DNA of 32,676 nucleotides from assembly GCA_016936075.1 (NCBI GenBank), contig JAFGPS010000143.1, positions 1 through 32,676 of the forward strand, written 5' to 3'. The number at the start of each line of letters is the position of its first letter. Within the stretch, counting starts at the first letter, position 1. This stretch comes from Sedimentisphaerales bacterium. GTDB lineage: Bacteria > Planctomycetota > Phycisphaerae > Sedimentisphaerales > Anaerobacaceae. A program made the position numbers and the translations under genes. The notes beneath the pieces are model-generated. The model was given only the letters and a program-made list of their open reading frames with translations. It ran no database searches and was not told where the DNA came from. Below are positions 1 to 7,835 of this stretch, piece after piece.

Positions 1-371
1 GAACCTGTTATGGGGTATGGCAAATCCGGATAGAAGGTTGAATCAATCAAACAAATTTTATTCTTGACAGGTCTGGCTTCATAGAAGGCGCTAAGCCGCA
101 AAGGATAAATGACTGAAAATGAAAAAATAACTTGGCGTCCTTCGCGCCTCCATTCTCCGTAGCAAGGCTACTGCGAAGGATGAATTGGCGGGAGATAAAT
201 CCGTGAAATCCGTGGTTATTTTTTCTTGCTCAAATTTGATTGTGCTTTTATAATTCTTGATAGAGATGCAGCAACCTTGAACCAACAACGTTGTAATTTG
301 TGATTTCTTGTTTTAAGAAGAAGTTTGGGATATTATGCATAAATCCAAATAAACTATTTCAGGAATCCAAA
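1..371. other. Gene-free stretch with dispersed-repeat-like sequence
   Basis: I see no convincing gene here. The segment about 90-235 has the look of dispersed repetitive DNA: a nested hairpin at 139-179 followed by a repetitive tract containing GTGAAATCCGTGG near 203-215. The minus-strand open frame across it has no ribosome binding site and a composition typical of translated repeats. Ten open codons at bases 1-30 could be the tail of a gene starting outside the window, but this is too short to support. The genome-wide copy number of 90-235 would decide whether it is a repeat. Confidence 0.4.
139..179. repeat. Nested inverted repeat (hairpin)
   Basis: CCTTCGC at 139-145 pairs with GCGAAGG at 173-179, and inside it GTAGC at 159-163 pairs with GCTAC at 167-171 over a three-base loop. 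All pairs are exact. There is no T-run directly after it, so it does not read as an intrinsic terminator. It more likely belongs to a dispersed repeat. Confidence 0.5.
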
Positions 372-851
372 ATGAATAACAAAGACTATTTCGTAAGATT
401 AGGAACATTAGTAAGCAATCTACAATCACTAGAGTTTTTCTTACGAGTATATCTCCAGCAAATGCCTGATTCGAAACCTTTTGGAATCCCTAAAGGAAAA
501 GACATTTATCAATATCCTGTAGGTTCTGAATTACCTCTTAACGATATAACGAGTTATGATACTCTTAATGACTTAATCCGTAAACACAACAAATATGCTG
601 TCAAGCAAGGGGAGGAAATAGTTGACGAATCTATAGTTGATTTACGAGATGCTTTAGCGCATGGTAGAGTTTCTGCTTCAAGTCCAAATAGCTCATTACG
701 CCTACTAAAATTTAGTAGACCTAACAGGACAAATAAAGACAAGGTTCTGGTAAAATTCAACGAAGTACTTTCGCTGGATTATCTGGATCAGCAGATTAAG
801 CGTATTCATGCGGCTATAATGATAGTCAATGCGAAATTAATAAATCAATAG
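372..851 (+). CDS. Hypothetical protein with HEPN-like R-x4-H motif
   Basis: A 159-residue soluble, mostly helical protein with no signal peptide. I chose the ATG at 372 rather than the upstream TTG at 300 because AGGA at 361-364 lies at a suitable distance and the upstream residues look like untranslated sequence. Residues 91-99 read LRDALAHGR, so Arg92 and His97 form an R-x4-H motif. This motif is characteristic of HEPN-domain RNases and their relatives, but helical proteins can carry it by chance. No MNT or other recognisable antitoxin gene lies next to it; the next gene downstream encodes an unrelated membrane-anchored protein. It sits at the edge of an accessory stretch. The gene is probably real and its function is not known. 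Confidence 0.6.
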   Translation: MNNKDYFVRLGTLVSNLQSLEFFLRVYLQQMPDSKPFGIPKGKDIYQYPVGSELPLNDITSYDTLNDLIRKHNKYAVKQGEEIVDESIVDLRDALAHGRVSASSPNSSLRLLKFSRPNRTNKDKVLVKFNEVLSLDYLDQQIKRIHAAIMIVNAKLINQ

Positions 852-939
852 AGTATCAAGGGGAAACTTCTTGTTTTTAATTTTTAAAAACGGTGACTAT
901 CCCTAATAAACCTCTGATTAATCCAAAGGAAACGAAGGT

Positions 940-1368
940 ATGAAATACGAAATAATTGTAGCTTGGTGGGGAGCCATCTTAGGTACCATTGGAACGTTTC
1001 TGCACGTCTGGAAGTTTCTTCGTGACCGCCCCAGGGTAAAAGTTACTTTGCAGAAGGACATGACACTTTTGCCAAAGACACTGACCGATGATCCGAACGA
1101 GAAAATCCTGATAATTACTGCTTCAAATATTGGAAATCAGCCAGTACATCTATCTAAAGCCTACTTTTCCCAGCGACAATCAAAAGAATTCTTAATATTG
1201 GCCGGCCCTATTAATTTTTCTACAAAAATCCTTGAATCAGGACAAAGACGTGATTTTCCTGCAATTCAAAGCAAGTGCAATTTGACTAACTTAAAGAAAG
1301 CCTATGTAGAAGATGCGGTTGGACGTAAATTCAAGTGCAGAATACCACGCTCGTGGCGAAAATCTTGA
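940..1368 (+). CDS. Hypothetical protein with N-terminal membrane anchor
   Basis: 142 residues. One hydrophobic segment at about residues 5-25, rich in Trp, Gly and Ile, is followed by a basic stretch (KFLRDRPRVKV) and then a soluble, probably beta-rich domain with no motif I recognise. The basic residues after the hydrophobic segment suggest the C-terminal domain stays in the cytoplasm (positive-inside rule). The start is supported by AAAGGAAACGAAGGT just upstream. It stands alone, about 90 bases from its neighbour on each side and on the same strand. Small proteins of this architecture are common in accessory regions. No function is assigned. Confidence 0.6.
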   Translation: MKYEIIVAWWGAILGTIGTFLHVWKFLRDRPRVKVTLQKDMTLLPKTLTDDPNEKILIITASNIGNQPVHLSKAYFSQRQSKEFLILAGPINFSTKILESGQRRDFPAIQSKCNLTNLKKAYVEDAVGRKFKCRIPRSWRKS

Positions 1369-1458
1369 GATCGTGAGTTAAAGCGGTTTTTGATGAGCTG
1401 TGTTTGAAGAAGGTTTTGTAGAGAACTCATAATATTAATATGTTTTTAGGATAGTAAT

Positions 1459-1881
1459 ATGGACAAGCCGTGTTTGAATGATAAAGATGAATTTCCTGAT
1501 GATGAGGTTTTGAGCCGGTATTTGGGAAAAACCAAAACTGTCTGGGATTCGTTTATGGAATTTCTTAACGAGTCGTATCCTTCGTTTACAGGTGAATGGC
1601 GTTACTATAACGATGGTAAGAGCTGGCTTTACAAACTGACTAAAAAGAAAAAAACTATAAGTTGGATTTCCGTTTGGGATAATATGTTTAAGACAACTTT
1701 TTATTTTCCTGACAAGGCCGAAGATTTAATTGTAAACAGTAAACTAAAGAAAGAATACAAAGACAAATTCGTTAACGGCAAAAAATATGGAAAAATAAGA
1801 GGTATAACCGTAGAAATTAAAAAACCAGCAGATTTGGCTACAACAAAGAAGCTGATAGAAATTAAGGAACAGCTAAAATAA
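1459..1881 (+). CDS. DUF3788 family protein
   Basis: 140 residues, cytoplasmic, with no membrane segment. The order of features fits the DUF3788 family: an N-terminal acidic helix, a GEWRYYNDGKSWLYKL core near residues 45-60, a lysine-rich turn followed by a W-I-S-V strand, an F-K-T-T-F-Y-F strand near 77-83, and a C-terminal helix (LATTKKLIEIKEQL). The biochemical role of DUF3788 is not established. AGGA lies about ten bases upstream of the ATG. The family is scattered across Bacteroidota, Firmicutes and Planctomycetota, often as single genes in variable regions, which matches the setting here. Confidence 0.7.
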   Translation: MDKPCLNDKDEFPDDEVLSRYLGKTKTVWDSFMEFLNESYPSFTGEWRYYNDGKSWLYKLTKKKKTISWISVWDNMFKTTFYFPDKAEDLIVNSKLKKEYKDKFVNGKKYGKIRGITVEIKKPADLATTKKLIEIKEQLK

Positions 1882-2062
1882 AAAATTGTATCCGGGACGA
1901 ATAAAAGGTCCGAGGTGCATTTTTTAATGGCGAATATTTAAGATGGGTACAAGAGTAGAACAGAAGATGAGATTCAAAAAACTCATATACCCGCCGCAAG
2001 GTATCTCCATGAGAGACCATGCGGGGCCAAGGGGACATAAACTCATATGCTTCTTTATTATA

Positions 2063-2428
2063 TTAGTATGTTGCAGCCTGTGCTTCGATTTGCTCGCCTG
2101 GTTTGAATGGTAAAGGATTACCGAACTGGATAGCTATTCTTCGCATAAACGGATTAATGCACTCTATTCTGCAAACATGGCCAGTTCTTGTGAAGTCGGC
2201 AATATCGAAGGAATCATCGCAGCCGTACTTGGGAACGCTAAAACGAGCAGTAATGTCCTGGCCAAGATGCGGGCATTCCTGGTCCGCGTAGCAATTGAAT
2301 GACGCACCCCTGCTGGAGACATCAACCATTTGTCCCTGTGTTAGTGAATGGTCGGGATTTTCCGCAAACCAAATCGGCCAATAATAACGTAATCTCTGTT
2401 CATTCCTTCGTTCGTCGTAATTTTCCAT
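2063..2428 (-). CDS. PilZ domain protein, probable c-di-GMP receptor
   Basis: 121 residues, a single PilZ domain. The two elements of the c-di-GMP site are present: an arginine motif at residues 7-12 (RRNEQR) and a D-x-S-x-x-G motif at 36-41 (DVSSRG), followed by beta strands of the barrel. No output domain is attached, so the protein would act by binding a partner when c-di-GMP rises, as single-domain PilZ proteins do in motility, exopolysaccharide synthesis or secretion. GAGG sits about eight bases before the ATG. No cyclase or phosphodiesterase gene is in the window. It is transcribed away from the acetate module and appears monocistronic. Confidence 0.85.
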   Translation of the reverse strand: MENYDERRNEQRLRYYWPIWFAENPDHSLTQGQMVDVSSRGASFNCYADQECPHLGQDITARFSVPKYGCDDSFDIADFTRTGHVCRIECINPFMRRIAIQFGNPLPFKPGEQIEAQAATY

Positions 2429-2649
2429 TATAATACCTCAAAATCCCCCAATATTCCATTTTCTTTATAAAGGCAAATCGTCAAAAAGGCAGAGGTACTT
2501 AATGAGCCGGATAATGAAAAATCTGAAAATTAATGAACTAATATCGTGTATAGGACGTTTTTGCGGTTTCGGGCATAGAAAAAATATTTTGATTCTTTAT
2601 CTTATCCGTTGCAAGTTCCTATAATATTTATACGAAGGCAATTAAAAAA

Positions 2650-2672
2650 GGACGCCCGATTAACAAGCGTCC
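2650..2672 (-). terminator. Intrinsic terminator of the OFA transporter gene
   Basis: GGACGC at 2650-2655 and GCGTCC at 2667-2672 form a six-base stem over an eleven-base loop. Read on the minus strand the stem is followed by a run of six T (2644-2649). It lies about 30 bases after the transporter stop codon. Confidence 0.75.
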
Positions 2673-2701
2673 CTTTTATATCATTTTATCAAATGCTTGA
2701 A

Positions 2702-3994
2702 TTATGCGTTTGCATTTAATGGTTTTAATCTTGTAGCCAGAGCGGCAACTACTATACAAGCTATACCAGCAGGAATAAATGCCCACATCCAGGCTTGTTT
2801 AGCACCCATGAATCCGCCAAGCATCGGTCCGGCGATTCCACCGACCGCATAAGCCAAAAAGACGTAAGGATAATTTACGCCGACATTTTTACTTCCAAAC
2901 AAGTCTGCTGTCGCGGCCGGGAACAGAGCAAAATTACCACCAAAGTTAAATCCTATGATAGCAGCACCAATGTAGAGGCCCCATTCGTTACCTCCAATGA
3001 AATAGAAACATATCATCATAATGCCCTGAAGTGTACTCATCAGAACAATGGAGTTTTTCCTGCCAAGTTTATCAGAAACTGTACCCCAGACAATTCTGCC
3101 AAGTCCGTTAAGCAAAGCATAGAAAAGGCCCATTGCTGTGCCGCAGATAGTAGCGGCTTTGGCTGCTTCGACACCGCCTTTTTCTAAAGTATCCAGGCCG
3201 AAATCTCGAATGATACCAATTACCATAAGACCGGCCATCGCTCCAACTGTAAAAGTTGAAAACAATATCCAGAACTGCGGCGTACGGACAATCTGATTTA
3301 CTTTCATATCCAGACCGCCGGCAGCACCTGCACCAGTCGTCGGAGGTATCCAACCTGCAGGTTTCCATCCATCAGGAGGATTAATCATTACAAGTGAACC
3401 AAGACCAACAAATATCGCAAAGAGAACACCGTAAAGAATGAATATATTATTGACGGTCCATCCTGCTCCGAATAAGCCGGCCCAACCCGGAGTAAGATCA
3501 ACGGGACCGAATTTGAAACCACCGGTCAACTTGACCCAAATCAAAGCACCAAAACCGAATCCGGCAACCGCCAGACCGGTAATCATACCTTTTTTATCAG
3601 GAAACCATTTAACCAATGAGGCAATCGGGCATACATAGGCAAGACCGATACCGGCTCCGCCAAGAACGCCGATTCCAAATAGCATTCCCATATAGTTTGT
3701 TCCGGAAAGTCCACCGATAATATAACCCAATCCAAGTACTATACCGCCAGTAAAAGCAACTATGCGCGTACCAGCTTTTTTCTGCCAGGGGCCAGCTATA
3801 AAAGCCATAACTATGGCAAATGTCACAAGGCCGACAGAAAAAATAAACTGTGTTTGTGGTCTTGTAAATGAAAAAGGCTCTGCCTGGAGCTTATTTGTAA
3901 AAGCAGACCATGCATAAATAGCACCGAGGCATAACTGAATCAGAATGCCGCCTACTACTACGAGCCAGCGATTCATAACTTTTTGCTCAGCCAT
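2702..3994 (-). CDS. OFA-family MFS transporter (monocarboxylate/oxalate-formate antiporter type)
   Basis: 430 residues with about twelve hydrophobic segments, the usual length and layout of the oxalate/formate antiporter (OFA) family of the major facilitator superfamily. Family features include a first helix ending in G-A-I-Y-A-W-S-A-F, a glycine-rich helix GLGYIIGG, GAGIGLAYVCP in the fourth helix region followed by KWFPDKKGMITG, and a cytoplasmic GRIVWGTVSDKLGRKN loop. GAAAGGA precedes the ATG. It lies 76 bases downstream of acs on the same strand, with a hairpin between them. Members of this family carry oxalate, formate, lactate, pyruvate or acetate. The acs neighbour suggests acetate or another short monocarboxylate, but the sequence does not prove the substrate. 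Confidence 0.85.
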   Translation of the reverse strand: MAEQKVMNRWLVVVGGILIQLCLGAIYAWSAFTNKLQAEPFSFTRPQTQFIFSVGLVTFAIVMAFIAGPWQKKAGTRIVAFTGGIVLGLGYIIGGLSGTNYMGMLFGIGVLGGAGIGLAYVCPIASLVKWFPDKKGMITGLAVAGFGFGALIWVKLTGGFKFGPVDLTPGWAGLFGAGWTVNNIFILYGVLFAIFVGLGSLVMINPPDGWKPAGWIPPTTGAGAAGGLDMKVNQIVRTPQFWILFSTFTVGAMAGLMVIGIIRDFGLDTLEKGGVEAAKAATICGTAMGLFYALLNGLGRIVWGTVSDKLGRKNSIVLMSTLQGIMMICFYFIGGNEWGLYIGAAIIGFNFGGNFALFPAATADLFGSKNVGVNYPYVFLAYAVGGIAGPMLGGFMGAKQAWMWAFIPAGIACIVVAALATRLKPLNANA

Positions 3995-4018
3995 TTATTA
4001 TTCCTTTCAATAAAAATA

Positions 4019-4048
4019 AGCCGGATGCGTTTCAACACACATCCGGCT
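4019..4048 (-). terminator. Hairpin between acs and the transporter gene
   Basis: AGCCGGATG at 4019-4027 and CATCCGGCT at 4040-4048 form a perfect nine-base stem with a twelve-base loop. A T7 run follows on the plus strand, while on the minus strand (the direction of acs) the flank is TTATTTTTATTG, less ideal. It may terminate acs transcripts partially, giving the transporter lower expression, or stabilise the acs 3' end. Confidence 0.6.
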
Positions 4049-4070
4049 ATATTTTTTTAAGTTAAGTTAC

Positions 4071-6050
4071 TTATATACCCCGGCCCTTAATGAGATCTTC
4101 TACTACATGAGGATCAGCCAGAGTTGTAATATCGCCAAGGTTGTCCGTGCTCTTTTCGGCAATCTTACGCAGAATTCTACGCATAATTTTACCTGAACGA
4201 GTTTTCGGAAGTGACGGTGCAAATTGGATTGCTTCAGGAGCGGCGATTGGGCCAATTTCCTTACGTACGTGCATGATAAGTTCCTTCTTAAGCTCATCGC
4301 TTTCGGCAACACCTCCAACGAGAGTTACGAAGGCATATAGACCCTGACCTTTAATTTCGTGAGGTATTGGTGTAACAGCGGCCTCGGCAACTTTTTCATG
4401 ACTTACAAGTGCGCTTTCGACTTCAGCGGTACCGATTCTGTGGCCGGATACATTAACAACGTCGTCGATTCTACCCATCAGCCAGTAATCGCCATCGTTA
4501 TCAATTCGGCAGCCATCGCCTGCAAAATAAATATCATCATACATTGTGAAGTATGTATCGATGAAACGGTCATGATCGCCCCACATGGTACGCATCATTC
4601 CGGGCCATGGTTTTCTAATGCAGAGTTTTCCACCTTCGTTCGGGTCGCACTGACTTCTGTCATCGCGAAGAACTACTGTATCGACACCGAAGAATGGCTT
4701 GCTTGCACTGCCCGGTTTTAATGTCATCGCACCTGGCATAGGTGTAATCATAAATCCACCTGTTTCTGTTTGCCACCATGTATCAACTATCGGGCATTTA
4801 TTGTGTCCGACTTTTTCGTAGTACCACATCCATGCTTCCGGATTGATTGGCTCACCTACTGTTCCAAGAATTCTCATGGTATCAAGTTTGTATTTAGCGG
4901 GCCATTCGTCACCTTTGCTCATGAGCGCTCTGATTGCTGTTGGAGCGGTGTAGAATACTGTAACGCCAAATTTATCGCATACCTGCCAGAAACGACCTGC
5001 ATCCGGATATGTAGGAACGCCTTCGAACATAAGAGATGTTGCGCCGTTTGCCAGTGGGCCGTAAACGATATAGCTATGTCCGGTTACCCAGCCAATATCG
5101 GCGGTGCACCAGTAAATATCATCATCATGAACATTAAACACGATTTTGTGTGTAAGTGTTGTGTGCATCAGGTAGCCGCCGGTTGTATGAACTACGCCTT
5201 TGGGTTTTCCTGTTGAACCTGATGTATAAAGAATGAATAATGGAGCTTCTGCTTCCATAGGTACGGCTTCGCATTCTTCGCTTGCCTTTGCCATTTCATC
5301 GGTGTACCAGACATCGCGTCCCGGTTCCATATGGCATGCGTCATCTGTTACTTTAACTACAACACAGGTTTCAATTGTCGGGCAGGATTTCATGGCTTCA
5401 TCGGCGATACCTTTTAACGGGATAGCCTTTTTGCCTCTGCGTGATGTGTTAACTGTAATGAGCATTTTGCAGTCTGAGTCATTTACACGACCTGAAATTG
5501 CGTCAGCACTGAATCCACCGAAAATAATTGAGTGAATCGCACCAATACGTGTACAGGCAAGCATAGCAACAGCTAATTCCGGGACCATACCCATATAAAT
5601 AGCTATTCTATCGCCTTTTTGAATACCTTTGGATTTGAGTACGTTTGCGAATTTACATACTTCTTTGTGTAGTTCTTCGTAAGTGAATTTTTGGACATCT
5701 TCGTCTGAATCGCCCTGCCAGATAATAGCAGTTTTCTTGGCAATCGGTGTTCCAAGATGACGGTCGAGACAGTTGTAAGATACATTCAACATGCCGTCAT
5801 CGAACCATTTATGTTCGATTTTACGGGCTTTTGTATCCCATGTATATTCCAAAGCTTTTGTAGGCTCTTTGAACCAAGTCAAAGATTTTGCCTGCTCAAG
5901 CCAGAAATTGTCTGAATCATTGATAGATGCATCCCACATTTCCTGATACTGCTTCATGCTGTTTACATAAGCATTCACCTGAACGTTTTGTGGCGGCGGA
6001 AAAGTGCGATTCTCATTCATAAGAGAATCTATGCCTTTCTTTTGTTCCAT
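4071..6050 (-). CDS. acs: Acetyl-CoA synthetase, AMP-forming
   Basis: 659 residues, full length for Acs. It converts acetate, ATP and CoA to acetyl-CoA, AMP and pyrophosphate in the cytoplasm, via acetyl-AMP. The P-loop-like motif YTSGSTGKPKG is near residue 273, the hinge and CoA-site region reads DVVNVSGHRIGTAE, and the C-terminal motif PKTRSGKIMRR carries the catalytic lysine Lys621, equivalent to the residue acetylated by Pat-type enzymes in enteric Acs. The ATG at 6050 has an ideal AAAGGAG six bases upstream. A promoter at 6200-6228 gives a leader of about 140 bases. With the porin upstream and the OFA transporter downstream it forms a carboxylate uptake and activation module. Confidence 0.97.
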   Translation of the reverse strand: MEQKKGIDSLMNENRTFPPPQNVQVNAYVNSMKQYQEMWDASINDSDNFWLEQAKSLTWFKEPTKALEYTWDTKARKIEHKWFDDGMLNVSYNCLDRHLGTPIAKKTAIIWQGDSDEDVQKFTYEELHKEVCKFANVLKSKGIQKGDRIAIYMGMVPELAVAMLACTRIGAIHSIIFGGFSADAISGRVNDSDCKMLITVNTSRRGKKAIPLKGIADEAMKSCPTIETCVVVKVTDDACHMEPGRDVWYTDEMAKASEECEAVPMEAEAPLFILYTSGSTGKPKGVVHTTGGYLMHTTLTHKIVFNVHDDDIYWCTADIGWVTGHSYIVYGPLANGATSLMFEGVPTYPDAGRFWQVCDKFGVTVFYTAPTAIRALMSKGDEWPAKYKLDTMRILGTVGEPINPEAWMWYYEKVGHNKCPIVDTWWQTETGGFMITPMPGAMTLKPGSASKPFFGVDTVVLRDDRSQCDPNEGGKLCIRKPWPGMMRTMWGDHDRFIDTYFTMYDDIYFAGDGCRIDNDGDYWLMGRIDDVVNVSGHRIGTAEVESALVSHEKVAEAAVTPIPHEIKGQGLYAFVTLVGGVAESDELKKELIMHVRKEIGPIAAPEAIQFAPSLPKTRSGKIMRRILRKIAEKSTDNLGDITTLADPHVVEDLIKGRGI

Positions 6051-6199
6051 TTTTTGCTCCTTTGTAGAGATAATAATGTAATTGTAATTACTTTTCTATT
6101 TATGCCATTCTATTGTATAATTTCTTCGCCCTGCTGTTCCAATTCAGGGTTCAAAAATATAGAGACAAGCCCATATAACATAAACACGATGAACCGGAA

Positions 6200-6228
6200 T
6201 TTATATCCAGTAATCCTTAAAAAGTCAA
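6200..6228 (-). promoter_or_regulatory. Probable sigma70-type promoter for acs
   Basis: On the minus strand TTGACT (6223-6228) and TATAAA (6200-6205) are separated by exactly 17 bases. Both hexamers match the housekeeping consensus at five of six positions. The implied transcript start near 6193 leaves an unusually long leader before the acs start at 6050. The leader contains a short CCCTG/CAGGG hairpin near 6130-6150. Confidence 0.6.
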
Positions 6229-6246
6229 CCTTAAATAAAGATTTCC

Positions 6247-7560
6247 TTAGAATTTGTATTTTAACGCTACCTGTGCTCTAACGCCATCACCATCGCCGGG
6301 ACCATGATATTCAGTTCTCCAGTGAGATAATTCGAGACCAATATCGGTATTTGGACTCAAAGAACAAATCACGTTTCCGAATACTGTACGGTTCAAAATC
6401 CTATCACCAACATTTACTTCACCGCGGTCTACATCATCCACTGCCATGCCAAAATTGAAATTTTTGTTTTTACATGGCTCAAGAGAAGCTGCTATCCAGC
6501 CACCCTGGCTGCTAATCTCCTCAAAATAGATAGGATCAGTAGTATCTACATTCACTCCCTGACCAATTCCGCCAAGATATGAATCGAGATTCTCACCTGT
6601 AAATAATTCGCCCTTTAAAGTTAATTTATCACAGATAGGCTGAGTTACATCCAAATTTACTGACCAAGTCTCGAAATCTGTATGATCTCCATATTGAGTA
6701 ATATCATACTCTTCTTCTCCAACGTGAGCAGATAAACCTATTGTAGATTTTTTATCTGTAAGAATAGGTAAACTTACGCTAACTCTGCCCTGCCATGTGG
6801 GAAATCCGGCATCTTCACCCGAATCAGTATCCCATGTAACAGACGAAGTGAAGTTCTCTCTTCCAATAGTTCTGGCAAGAGCACCCTCTAATTTCAAATC
6901 AACATCATCATTGAAACTGAATTCTTTTGTAAGTCGAATCTGAGGACGCCTGTAACCTATATTACCAGTCCACCAGCAAACAGTATAATTCACAGTTGTC
7001 GGCACAAGCGGACTAATAACATCTGATGTTTGTCCTGCAATAATGTTGAATTTATAATCCGGCCAATCCAACTTAATAAATGCATGACGCATCATAATGC
7101 CAGCTTTATTTTCAGCAGCTCCGGTACCGTAAAAATCTATCTCGACTTTTCCGCTTGTAATCAGGCCGTTATTTTTAGGACCAGTAATAATAAATCCAAG
7201 CCTGGTTTCGTTAGCTGTCATATTGAATTGCTCATCATTATCGTTGTATCTTTCCGAATCTACCCACCTTGCGAAATTTCCAGTATTGATACGCGAATTA
7301 TCTAATGCCATATCCAGTTTCAAATAACCATAAAGCTGAATATCAAGCTTAGACCAGACCGGCTGGCGTACTTGTGTTACTGTAGAATTACTTTGTAACG
7401 CGGAATTCTCTCTTAATTCCTGTATTTCTCTATCAAGCTGGTCAAGCCTCTGGCGCAATACTGTATTTTCCAAAGCCATATCACCCATCCCTGCACCTTG
7501 TGCAAATCCGGCTATAGTACCAACCAATACTATCGCCATCAAAAACATTCTTTTCTGCAT
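6247..7560 (-). CDS. DcaP-like outer-membrane porin
   Basis: 437 residues. I moved the start to the ATG at 7560 because AAAGGAG lies seven bases upstream and the residues that follow form a signal peptide ending near FAQG; the upstream ATG at 7587 has neither. After the signal peptide comes a short coiled coil (LRQRLDQLDREIQELREN), as in trimeric DcaP porins, then YGYLKLD, the NTGNFARW block, a TANETRLGF strand and a succession of amphipathic beta strands to a terminal Phe, the usual last residue of an outer-membrane barrel. DcaP porins admit dicarboxylates and other small anions. Placement directly before acs suggests carboxylate uptake. Its presence also implies an outer membrane. Confidence 0.85.
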   Translation of the reverse strand: MQKRMFLMAIVLVGTIAGFAQGAGMGDMALENTVLRQRLDQLDREIQELRENSALQSNSTVTQVRQPVWSKLDIQLYGYLKLDMALDNSRINTGNFARWVDSERYNDNDEQFNMTANETRLGFIITGPKNNGLITSGKVEIDFYGTGAAENKAGIMMRHAFIKLDWPDYKFNIIAGQTSDVISPLVPTTVNYTVCWWTGNIGYRRPQIRLTKEFSFNDDVDLKLEGALARTIGRENFTSSVTWDTDSGEDAGFPTWQGRVSVSLPILTDKKSTIGLSAHVGEEEYDITQYGDHTDFETWSVNLDVTQPICDKLTLKGELFTGENLDSYLGGIGQGVNVDTTDPIYFEEISSQGGWIAASLEPCKNKNFNFGMAVDDVDRGEVNVGDRILNRTVFGNVICSLSPNTDIGLELSHWRTEYHGPGDGDGVRAQVALKYKF

Positions 7561-7602
7561 AGTTAACTCCTTTAAAAAAATCATCATTACAAACAGCCCC
7601 AG

Positions 7603-7631
7603 ATTCTACATGGATAACAGTATTTTATCAA
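7603..7631 (-). promoter_or_regulatory. Probable promoter of the porin gene
   Basis: On the minus strand TTGATA (7626-7631) and TAGAAT (7603-7608) are 17 bases apart and each matches the consensus at five of six positions. The predicted start near 7597 leaves a leader of about 37 bases that contains the porin ribosome binding site. Two direct repeats lie immediately upstream of the -35. Confidence 0.6.
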
Positions 7632-7636
7632 TAACT

Positions 7637-7656
7637 ATTCTGTTATTATTCTGTTA
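7637..7656 (-). promoter_or_regulatory. Tandem 9-base direct repeat upstream of the porin -35
   Basis: ATTCTGTTA occurs at 7637-7645 and again at 7648-7656, a period of 11 bases, so both copies face the same side of the helix. They sit five bases upstream of the -35 hexamer (minus-strand reading), a typical place for an activator. The regulator is unknown. Confidence 0.4.
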
Positions 7657-7699
7657 ATAAAGCTTTATCAACTTGCCTCTGGAATTTCTTACAAAAATA

Positions 7700-7747
7700 T
7701 GTACAATGAGAAACCTATGGGACAGATAAAATTACTTGACCAGAATT
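7700..7747 (+). repeat. Left copy of the mutL start region (direct repeat)
   Basis: 48 bases that match 9922-9969 at 44 positions. The right copy is the start of the intact mutL gene. This left copy keeps the ATG of the MGQI start (7717) and ten codons (MGQIKLLDQN), after which similarity stops and the frame ends at 7785. The two copies bracket a 2.2-kb block of accessory genes, as if the block had been inserted at the 5' end of mutL with duplication of the site, or as if a mutL fragment had been carried with it. Confidence 0.8.
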
Positions 7748-7769
7748 TATTAGGAAGAATGGGCAAATT

Positions 7770-7835
7770 ATGGAACTCGATTTAAGCAGCCTCCGAAAAG
7801 CAATAGATTCTTTGGAGAAAACTACAGGAACATAA
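7770..7835 (+). pseudogene. Remnant of an HI0074-like HEPN partner gene
   Basis: A 21-codon frame beginning MELDLSSLRKAIDSLEK and ending in a TAA that overlaps the next ATG (TAATG). The residues resemble the amino terminus of the nucleotidyltransferase substrate-binding proteins of the HI0074/HEPN type, which are about 130 residues long and normally encoded beside an MNT gene. Only the first helix remains and the frame closes exactly on the MNT start, which suggests an internal deletion that kept translational coupling. The assignment rests on a short match and the neighbour's identity. Confidence 0.5.

Noticed and set aside
91..288. 65-codon minus-strand frame
   Set aside because: It lies over the repeat-like segment, has no ribosome site and looks like translated repeat rather than a protein.
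1943..2113. 57-codon plus-strand frame between the DUF3788 and PilZ genes
   Set aside because: No ribosome binding site, odd composition, and it runs into the convergent PilZ coding region.
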